64,000 nucleotides of DNA from Vibrio maritimus. Lineage in GTDB: Bacteria > Pseudomonadota > Gammaproteobacteria > Enterobacterales > Vibrionaceae. Below are positions 55,801 to 64,000 of the stretch, piece by piece. The stretch spans positions 186,001-250,000 of the forward strand of contig JYJJ01000051.1 of assembly GCA_003263775.1 (NCBI GenBank), in the 5' to 3' direction. Position 1 is the stretch's first letter. Every line of letters begins with the position of its first letter. The translations under genes and the position numbers were made by a program. The notes below the pieces were generated by a model. The model was not told the origin of the DNA and did not search any database. It worked only from the letters and a program-made list of their open reading frames with translations.

Positions 55801-58800
55801 TAGATGTATTTGGCTCAGTAAGCACGGAAAAGGCGATTTATCTTGGTGAGCTTAAGGACAACGTAGGGAATGCGCCGGAGCAGCAAAAACTGATCACACT
55901 GGTTCGCCCTCAAGGCGAGCTTAGTTTGGAAATTACGAGTCCGAAAGCGAGCGCGCACGTTAACGGTGAAAATTTGATCGTACAATATCGATACAAAGTG
56001 TATCAGTACTCAAATATTGACGAAATGTTAGCACTGGTTGGCAACAATACATACAGTTCAAAATCGCCAAATTCACCGCATTCGGTGCCAATTCCCTGTC
56101 AGGATGATGCCACTTGGATGTGTAATGATTTTGATTACACCTTGCAAGATACGGAGAAAAACAGTGACTCGTTAGTAGTGGGAGTGACCATAATCGATAG
56201 TTGGGGGTTCGAAAGACAGAAAAATTCACTGTGAGTACCGACAACACCAAGCCAAAAATCAAGTCTGTTGATCAAAATGGCACTCCTTATCAGGCGTGAA
56301 TTTTGCCCCTATTGTTGGTACGCCTAACGAAGAGGTGGCCGTCTATGTAGAGTTTGATGAGGAAGTGACGCAGCCAGTCGGTAAACTCGCGAATCAGACG
56401 ATCAACTGGGCGACATCGCAAGAAACCACCAAAGCCTTGTGGTCTGGCACCGTTATGTTGCCAACCATCGCCGATGAGGATATTGAGGTTCGATTAGAAG
56501 TACAAAGTTTCTTCGACCAAGCGGGCAACGAGGGGCAGTTGGATCGCACTTACAAGCTACCAATCAGGCCGACCATTACCGTCACGTCATTCGATAGTTT
56601 GGTGAACAATAGCAACATCGAAAATGTGAATGTTTCTGGGGAGTCTGCCAGGTTCTACGGAATTGGCCAAACTTTGGACGTAGAGCTCAGAGATGAAAGA
56701 AATAAACCTTTTGTCGCTCAAGCTAACGTTTTATCAGGGGGCAAATGGGGAGCCAATATCAATCTGAAACAATCGGGACTTGCAGACGGAAACGTTACTA
56801 TTACGGTTGCAGGCACTAACTCATTAGGCGCCTCAGCAGATACAGAAAGTGATGTCAAAACGTTTGTATTGAACACGGTAACACCAACGATTGATGCCGA
56901 CAACGCCATTATTCTGAATACCAGCAGTGGTTTTATTGAGCACGGTAAGCCAGCGAACATCATATTGAACTTCTCTACACCAGTGAAAGATGTAAAAGCC
57001 AAAATGGGCACTCAGAGTGTGGACTTTGGAATTGAAACGTCAGCCTCTCAGACTTGGGAGGGTACAGTAACGCCTTCTATTGGCTTTGGTGAAGTAGCGC
57101 AAGAGTTAGTGGTTCAAGCTGGTTACCAAACCGAGTTCGGCAATACGGGTATCGAAGCGAAGAAAGAGTTTGTTGCTAAACCAGTGATCGAAGCGGTTTA
57201 TCAAGTGACGGGGGATGACCGAATCATTCCTTCCGAGGCGCCGCAAGTTGTCATCTCGGGTAAGTCATATGGCTTCGCGAATGACGATACGTTAACGGTA
57301 GTGGTCCAATCTAGCCAAGACCTCACTAAAGAAGCGACAAGACAAGCTAGAGTGAACTTTGATGGTAAATGGTCAACGGATTCGTTCGATTTCACAGGGT
57401 GGCCAGAAGGGGCAATACTAGTGAAAGTGACAGGTAGCAATATCCGTTCGGTTTCTGCAGATGAGTTTACGTATTCCAATGCACAGCTTGCTAGTCAGCA
57501 GCCACCAGTGCTGAAAACCGTAAACTTTAACCCTGAGTATGCACGAGCTGGTGTCGATGTGACGGTTACAATGATCTTTGATAAGCCGGTAACTAACGTA
57601 GAGGCTGTGTTGGGTAGTGTACCGTTTACTGTGCAGGCGGTGCAGGGCACAGGCGATACGTGGACGGGTACCGTTCCACTTCCTTTGGATGAGAACCGCG
57701 ATTCAGTTATGTTAACGGTGAAAAACTTCAGAGATAGCGATGGCAATGTAGGTAACATCAATACCCTGCATTCTATTCCGTATGCGCCAGAAATGACGAT
57801 GGATAGCATTGGCGAGGTATACCAAGAGCAAGCAGCAAACTTTAGCTTAACCGGCACGTTTAAGCATATTCGTCGAGCGAACTTGGATGTGACACTGACT
57901 TCAGTGGTTGATCGTCGTACGGTGCAAGGCAGTGTCGTTGTCAATCAAATCAATGGAACGTGGAGTGTGACAGGCCTTGATTTGACGGGCTTGCCAACGG
58001 GAGACGTGGAAATATCCTTTGCGGGTTCGGTTGACATCGAAGGCAAAACGATATTCAGGCAAGACGACGACAGCTTCTTGCCAGCAGTGACCTCGTTTAG
58101 GCTGACGTTAACTCACCCAGTCGCATCGCTAAGATCTTCTGCTATTGAGGCTGGAAAATACGGCGTTGTCACGGTTGACTTTGATGAGGCAGTGTCGGAT
58201 AGCGGTTCGATTACTATCAACAATCAGCCTACGAGGTTGGAACCAGATGGCACTGCTTTTGTTGCGACAACAACAAGCATGATGACCAACATTGAGACAT
58301 TACAAGATGTTGAGATAAGAGTGGCTGACTTCAAGAGTGCCAAAACAGGTAACACCATGCAGACGTTGGTGCAAAATGAGCAAACGATAGTCGGTGTTGA
58401 AGCCACCACCGATCGTTTGTCATACAATAAGTCACAGGCGACGAGAGTAGTAGTTTCTGGAACGACTCGCGGAGTGTCTTTGGGTACACAAGTTACGATC
58501 CAAGTGCTTAACGCGGAAACAGACAAGGTTGAAGACCTTCGAACAGTAGCGGTGTCCAATGGTGGCACGTGGACGACTGGAGAATGGAATCTATCGGCGT
58601 TGTCAGGTACACACGTAATCAAGGCTATTGTTACGCGCCACGGTCAGGATACGGTGAGCATAGGAAAAACGGTTACATTCAATACAACAGCCGCGAAACT
58701 CGTCAATGCCGCTTTTAGTGTTCAAAACGGCAGTGGTGAATTGCATGCGAAAGCAACAGAAGCCGTTACTGTCACGTTGACCTTTGATATGGATGTCGAT

Positions 58801-61800
58801 GCCGTTGAAGCGACGCTGGGGGCAAAAATAGCTAACTTAAACCGTAACCCTTCCGACCATAAAACTTGGTCTGGACTCGTAGAAATGCCGGAGTATCAAG
58901 GTCAACCGCTAGCGGTATTATCAGTTAGCAATGTGATTGACAGTGTCGGAAACAGTGGTGCAACGAACAGTGACTATAAATTAGCGTATACCCCAACACT
59001 CACTATCACGGGCTGCCAGAAACAGTCACTGAAGCTATGGCGTCGTCGCTAACCATTTCAGGTTCGCAGCAGCTTATTAAAAACGCCGGCAATCTAACCT
59101 TACAGTTGGTCTCTGACAAAGGGTCATCGACCGAGAAAAAGGCGGTGGTATTGGGTAGCGGAAATACTTGGTCTGTGAGCGGCTTTGATATTTCCAACTT
59201 CCTTGGCGATACGGTCACACTCCACTTCGAAGGAAGTGTTGTTCTGGACAATGATGAGACCGCCTCTAAAGGCTTTACTCCGCAACAGGGTTCGGAACCA
59301 AGCTTTGCGATTAAGTTTGAAAAGCCAACGGCAATGGTGCAATCGTCATCGGTTGAATATGGGAAAGAAGCTCAGGTCACAATTGAGTTTGGAGAAGCTA
59401 TGTCAGTGGATGGTACTGTGACAATCAATAATGTAGCAACTAACCTCCAGGCGAACGGGAACGTCATTGTAGCCACAACGGTGGAGCCGCTAAATACCAT
59501 ACAGATGCTGGAAAACGTACCGTTGGCCGTGCAAGGTTTCACCAGTGCGGTCACGGGTAACCAAATGCGGCCCTTAGAACAAACTATTGCTACCATCATT
59601 GACCTTGAAGCGACGACAACGCGCTCAACTTACAACAAAGTGCAGGCGTCAACCTTTGTCGTGTCGGGTCAAACTTTTGGCGTGCCGGAGGCTACGGAAG
59701 TGCACGTCGCCATGTGGGAAGACGGCAACCAACAAGCAACGGCCACGAACAAAGGGGTTGTGCAAAGTGATGGCACTTGGACAACTGGAGATTGGGATTT
59801 GTCGAGCTTGTCGGGCACTTATACTATGAGAGTCACCTTGACTCGTAGTGATTCTGCGCCGGTAGAGAAGAGCAAAACGATCACTTTCAATACTCAAGAA
59901 CCATCGCTGACAGCCGCGGTATTTGATGTTCAAAACAGCAATAACGAGTTACATGCTAATCCGGGTGAGACAGTGAATGTGCGTCTTTCGTTTAGTCAAG
60001 GCATGGATATAGTCGAAGCAACCTTAAACAGCAGTAATAATATAAGCCTTGCGAGTTCAAATCAGGACAAAACCGAGTGGGCCGGTTCAGTGGTGATGCC
60101 TGCCCATGGGGGCAACCACTGGCTACACTCACAGTAACCAAGATGGCAGATACTCATGGAAATGATGGTGGTACCGATAGCACTAATCAGTTGGCGTACA
60201 CTCCGACCTTGTTAGTGGAAAACTTGCCAGCGAGTGTGAGTGGTGCTTCTGCTAAGGCGCTTACACTGTCAGGTTCTTATAAGTTTATTAAAAACGCCGA
60301 CAGTTTGACGTTGCAATTGATTTCGCAGCACGGTGATAAGACTGTAGCCAAATCGCTTTCACTCAATAGTGTGGATCAAACCTGGTCAGTGAGTGGTTTT
60401 GATATTTCAGCCTTTCCAGAAGGGGATGTGTTCTTGGCGTTTGATGGCAGCGTACTGCTAAATAATGATGAGACAATATCGAAAGGCTTTAAGCCAAGTA
60501 ATTCTTTGAAGTTTGACTTTAGCTATGTTCAACCCACTGCCGAGGTGGTCGACTCGTCGATTGAATATGCGAAGCAAGGTGTGTTGACACTGCAGTTTGA
60601 TGCTCAAGTGAATGCCTCCAATGGTTGGGTGACCATAAATGGTCAAACAGCGGTACTAGAGTCAGTAGACGTAAATCGCTTTACCGCCACCATGACAACA
60701 CCGCTAAGCGGCGATAGAACAGCCGTAAATGCGGAAGTTAAAGTAGGTGGTTTTGTTGATGCTATTACAGGCAAGCCCATGGTGCCATTGATGGTAGACG
60801 CACCAACCTTGGTTGGGATTGCGGCATCCACAAATCAAACGACGTTTAATAAACTTGAAGCGTCCTCAGCAGTTATCTCTGGAATGACGCATGGTGTCGC
60901 TCCAAACACCGACGTGGTCATCGAAATCGTGCCAGCTAACGGCGAGGTGGTGCTACCAACCGCCCAAATTAAAAACGATGGTTCTTGGGAAACCCAACCA
61001 TTGGATCTATCGAGCCTAACTGGCGAGCATACAATGCGAGCGACTGTAACCCGCAACGACGGTTTATCTGCATTCGCGACAGAAATGCTAACGTTTAATA
61101 CTCAAGCCGCCGCTATTGCTGCAGTGGAGTTTGTTAATAAAAACGGTAGTGGTGAGTTGCATGCAAAACCAGACGACACGGTTGAGATAAAAGTAACCTT
61201 TGATACGGAAGTGTCTTCTGTTGATGCCAAGCTAGGTGAGAATGTCCTGTCATTAACACCTGATCAGGGAGACCAAAAAGTCTGGACAGGTAATGTGACA
61301 ATGCCTGCAATAGAAGTCGAGCCATTGGCCACTCTGTCCGTTTTCAATATTGTAGACAGCTACGGTAATTCGAGTGATACAGATACGAGTCATAAGTTGG
61401 CTTATACTCCGACGCTAACTATCGATGCACTCCCTTTGACTATAACCGGTGAACCTTCGAAGTCGCTAAATATCACGGGTACTTATCAGTTTATTAAGAA
61501 TGTCGATACTCTGTCGTTAAAACTAGTTTCAGAATTGGGGACGGAGACGCCTGCGATTCCAGTTGTACTGGATAGTTTGAATAATACCTGGAGCGCAAGT
61601 GGCTTTGATATTTCACTGTTTCCGGAAGGCATCGTAAAACTGAATTTTGTGGGGGCGGTACTGCTAGACAACGACGTGCAAGCCTTAGCGGGTTTCAAAC
61701 CCAATGTAGCGAAGAGCCATCGTTTGAATTCATTCGTGCTAACCCTACGGTCTCACAAGTCACCGCGACAAAGATAATGTCAGGCCAACAAGGTGACGTA

Positions 61801-62328
61801 CAAATTGAGTTTGGAGAGCCCGTTACAGCGGGTACAGTCACCATAAATGGTGTGGACACGGATGTAGTAGGGAGTGACACAATATGGACGGCAACGACCA
61901 TAGGAGCTATGTCAAGCATTGAGCTATTGGAAACGGTAGACATAGATATTCAAGGGTTTACGAGTGTTGATACAGCTAAAGAGATGGGCATTTATTCAGC
62001 TGCGCTACCTACAGATTTAGTAGTAAGCCTTAGTGTTGGAAAAACGTGTTATGGCGGGAACTCACGCGATAATGTTGCGGTAACGGGAACTGTTCATGGT
62101 GTTACCTCTGGGTCGTTAGTTACCTTGGAGTTGCTTGACACTAGCAATATCATGGTAGAGCAGACTACGACCACAGTTAACAGCAGTGGCTTGTGGTCTT
62201 TGGGAAATTGGGATTTATCAAGCCAGACAGGGAGTTTTAGCGTGAAAGCAACGTTGGAGCGTGGAGCAATCAATAAGACCAGCGCGAGTGAGGCTATACA
62301 ATTGGAGAGGCGTAAAGGGGACTGTTAA
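49879..62328 (+). CDS. Giant modular Ig/cadherin-like lipoprotein, frame broken six times
   Basis: About 4,150 residues after repair. ATG 49879 begins MNKLYLVRILTLLLVIFISS and the lipobox ends in Cys followed by GGGG, so it is a lipoprotein. Residues 30-100 are a carboxypeptidase-regulatory-like domain (GSIYGVVFDAPVSGAKVSVW); about 100-330 an alpha-rich stretch (ALRRFNTMYGFDV...); the rest is a chain of beta-sandwich domains with Ig/cadherin features (DETPPQIV, DNVAPVITV, DNEAPSVEV). The last third holds three long repeats of about 402 codons, beginning at GELHAK-type motifs near 58730, 59936 and 61146. Breaks: 50076, 56220-56224, 56293, 59013, 60108-60112 and 61711, each one base short in a short run. 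Function inferred: surface or periplasmic adhesin or matrix protein. No secretion signal of RTX type or type I seen at the C-terminus. Confidence 0.8.
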
Positions 62329-62379
62329 TCGAACACTATAGTTGCTTTATTGGTCAACTTTCCTGCTGGTAATGTATCG

Positions 62380-62410
62380 AAAGCCTCTATGATTATAAGA
62401 GGCTTTATTA
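62380..62410 (+). terminator. Terminator of the giant lipoprotein gene
   Basis: Stem AAAGCCTCT / AGAGGCTTT (62380-62388, 62398-62406) followed by ATTATTTATT. Confidence 0.75.
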
Positions 62411-62612
62411 TTTATTGTTCGCCGTGAAGTTTTTTATTTATTTTTACAGCTAATTACAGGCCGGGATGGTTAGTATCTCTGGTTAAATTATCAATTAAGT
62501 TACTTTGATTTTTATATTGCTTGTCAATATCGCTAATCTACACGCAATTATAAGTTTTATTGCTGTGTTTTTGCCAGGTTGAAAAAATAAATTTTCGCTG
62601 TAATCTATGACT

Positions 62613-62751
62613 CGTCAACAGTCAGTCGGACAGTTGCATTCTATTCATTTTTATATCAAGTGGTAGGACGTGGCAAATAAGAGTATTCGTACTCATGTTC
62701 TGTAACTAGTCACGTTCTTTTTTGCGCAATCCTTGGGGTTGCGCTTTTTTT
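62613..62751 (+). ncRNA. Possible small RNA
   Basis: Promoter-like TTGAAA (62579-62584), 16-base spacer, TAATCT (62601-62606). About 70 bases later a GAGTA-TTCG-TACTC hairpin (62681-62694), then GCGCAATCC / GGTTGCGC stem (62724-62732, 62737-62744) and a T7 tract. No open frame. It is isolated from the lipoprotein by a terminator, so it may be an independent transcript. It lacks the conserved Qrr core as I recall it. Confidence 0.35.
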
Positions 62752-62842
62752 GCCTAATTAATAGGGTTTTAACGAATGTTTATTAATTGGAGTGGTAAGA
62801 TTGATTACCGAAATGAGAGTGCCAGGTTAATGAGAGAAATAA

Positions 62843-62870
62843 AAAACGCCCTCGTGTATGAGAGCGTTTT
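62843..62870 (-). terminator. Terminator of the sigma-54 activator gene
   Basis: AAAACGCcCTC / GAGaGCGTTTT (one mismatch), loop GTGTAT, with T6 on the minus strand; 9 bases after the stop codon at 62879. Confidence 0.75.
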
Positions 62871-62878
62871 GATGAGGG

Positions 62879-64000
62879 TTAACTAGTGGCTGATATATCA
62901 TATTTCTTCATTTTATGATTCAGCGTGCTTAGCGGCAATGAGAGAAGCTCTGCGGCGCGTTTAGTGTGCCAATTACACTCCCGCAGGCAATCGATAATTA
63001 CGGTCCGCTCGTACTCGCCTACGGCCTCTTTGAGCCCTTTTGATACCTCTTCAAGAGTCGGTGTTTCTGAGTATTCAAGGATTTCTTCTGGTGCACTTGT
63101 TATGGTGGCGGACGCAGAAAATTGTTCGTTAATCGGATCGCCAAACTCAATGCTGGTGATGGTTTCAAAATCCGATAGCAAAACAGAACGCTCAATAATA
63201 TTTTTCAGTTCGCGTACATTACCCGGGTAATGGTAGCACTGCAATTGAGTACATACTTGGTCAGCGAGTTTAGGCGGTGTAGACAATCCAAGCTTGTTCG
63301 CCGCTAATTGAATAAAATGTTCGGCGAGTGGCAAAATATCAGCTTGTCTAGCTCTCAGTGGGGGCAAGGTAATTGGGAATACATTTAATCGATAAAATAA
63401 GTCAGCTCTAAATCGCCCGTCTTGTATTTGTTGAGCTAGGTTACAGTGTGTGGCGGCAATAACACGTACATCGACTTCGATCTCCTTATTAGCACCGACG
63501 GGACGTACTCTACGCTCCTGCAGCACGCGCAGTAATTTAGCTTGAAGTAACATTGGCATATCGCCGATTTCATCGAGAAATAACGTACCTCCGTTAGCAG
63601 CCTCAAATAAACCAATTTTGTCTTTATCCGCTCCTGTAAATGAGCCTTTCTTGTGCCCGAATAGCTCCGATTCCAGCAATTGCTCGGGTATGGCTGCACA
63701 GTTTTGTACCACTAAAGGCGCCTTTGCTCGATTCGAGTTGTCATGAATATACTTGGCAATGACTTCTTTACCTGCGCCCGTTTCGCCGCGTAGCATGACG
63801 TCGACCGGAAGGGAAAGCACTCTATCAAGTCGGCTCAGTACATTGAGCATCTCTTCGCTGGTGGCGATTGGCCCATCGGCGTGATTAGCACGAACGGCGG
63901 ACGCAATAGGCAATTGGCTTAACTCAGTGGTGTCGCCTAAACTCAGCCGCTCAATGACTTGTCCGTATTGCTCCAACCAAATTGCTTGCCGAATGTGGCT
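62879..64000 (-). CDS. Sigma-54-dependent activator (partial, start beyond window)
   Basis: 374 codons are visible; the frame is open to the right edge. AAA+ domain: Walker [28 protein letters not shown] with the sigma-54 contact loop GSFTGA (Ser for the usual Ala), Walker [14 protein letters not shown], sensor [15 protein letters not shown], and [14 protein letters not shown]-terminal Fis-type helix-turn-helix: [20 protein letters not shown]. The N-terminal sensor domain is cut off, so its signal is unknown. It could control the neighbouring lipoprotein or a type VI locus (VasH is of this class), but no sigma-54 promoter was identified nearby. Confidence 0.88.
   Translation of the reverse strand, partial: SHIRQAIWLEQYGQVIERLSLGDTTELSQLPIASAVRANHADGPIATSEEMLNVLSRLDRVLSLPVDVMLRGETGAGKEVIAKYIHDNSNRAKAPLVVQNCAAIPEQLLESELFGHKKGSFTGADKDKIGLFEAANGGTLFLDEIGDMPMLLQAKLLRVLQERRVRPVGANKEIEVDVRVIAATHCNLAQQIQDGRFRADLFYRLNVFPITLPPLRARQADILPLAEHFIQLAANKLGLSTPPKLADQVCTQLQCYHYPGNVRELKNIIERSVLLSDFETITSIEFGDPINEQFSASATITSAPEEILEYSETPTLEEVSKGLKEAVGEYERTVIIDCLRECNWHTKRAAELLSLPLSTLNHKMKKYDISATS

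Larger units (their letters stand above)
62329..62878. other. 550-base intergenic region with three hairpins
   Basis: Contains the lipoprotein terminator (62380-62406), a possible small RNA ending in an intrinsic terminator (62613-62751) and the terminator of the sigma-54 activator gene (62843-62870). No open frame worth calling. Confidence 0.6.

Noticed and set aside
62600..62751. Qrr quorum-sensing small RNA
   Set aside because: Terminator and place near a sigma-54 gene are suggestive, but the conserved Qrr core is absent and no sigma-54 promoter with correct GG-N10-GC spacing was found.

Overview
The window reads as chromosomal DNA of a marine gammaproteobacterium, most likely Vibrio or a close relative. 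This rests on gene content (XylR/XylB, TcyP, an RpoS-like extra sigma factor, CobTSUC, AstE, BtuCD, DUF1415, a DUF4150 spike-tip protein of type VI secretion) and on protein resemblance to Vibrio and E. coli families recalled from memory; no database was searched.

Layout. 1-5.5 kb: end of a GH3 glycosidase, the xylose regulator XylR, xylulokinase XylB and two aldo/keto reductases. 5.7-10.2 kb, all on minus: an ArsP/YraQ-type permease, cystine symporter TcyP, a small Rossmann-fold oxidoreductase and an RpoS-like sigma factor. 10.9-19.5 kb: a Cys-rich small protein, then cobTSUC, an M3 oligopeptidase, astE and btuCD; cob and btu together cover the late steps of cobalamin salvage and its uptake. 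19.5-25.1 kb: small conserved genes, a divergent MFS/LysR pair, a trypsin-like protein and a glutaredoxin-like protein.

25.2-40.4 kb is a coherent purine (urate) catabolism region. PuuD, UraH, UraD, PuuE, allantoicase and AllA take urate to glyoxylate, and glyoxylate is used by malate synthase or by Gcl-Hyi-GlxR. A purine permease and a RutR-like TetR regulator lie inside. At its left edge a divergent MarR/DMT pair looks like PecS/PecM (UrtR, urate-responsive family). An 18-bp palindrome of the MarR promoter recurs upstream of aceB/gcl and of uraH/puuE, which suggests one urate-responsive regulon.

40.7-49.6 kb is an AT-rich accessory island. It holds a DUF4150 (PAAR-like) type VI spike protein, a predicted two-domain peptidoglycan hydrolase effector (M23-like plus GH19-like), an abutting exported immunity candidate, a second exported paralogue of that candidate, an LprI-like (lysozyme inhibitor family) protein, two copies (one decayed) of a REP-associated tyrosine transposase, and a membrane-anchored M23 peptidase. 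49.9-62.3 kb encodes one giant modular lipoprotein of about 4,150 residues with repeats of about 1.2 kb. The right edge is a sigma-54 activator cut by the window end.

Sequence quality matters here. About 25 coding frames are broken by a one-base change, almost all a single missing base in a short homopolymer, and restoring it gives family-typical proteins. I read these as sequencing or assembly errors and annotate the genes as whole, with the break position given.
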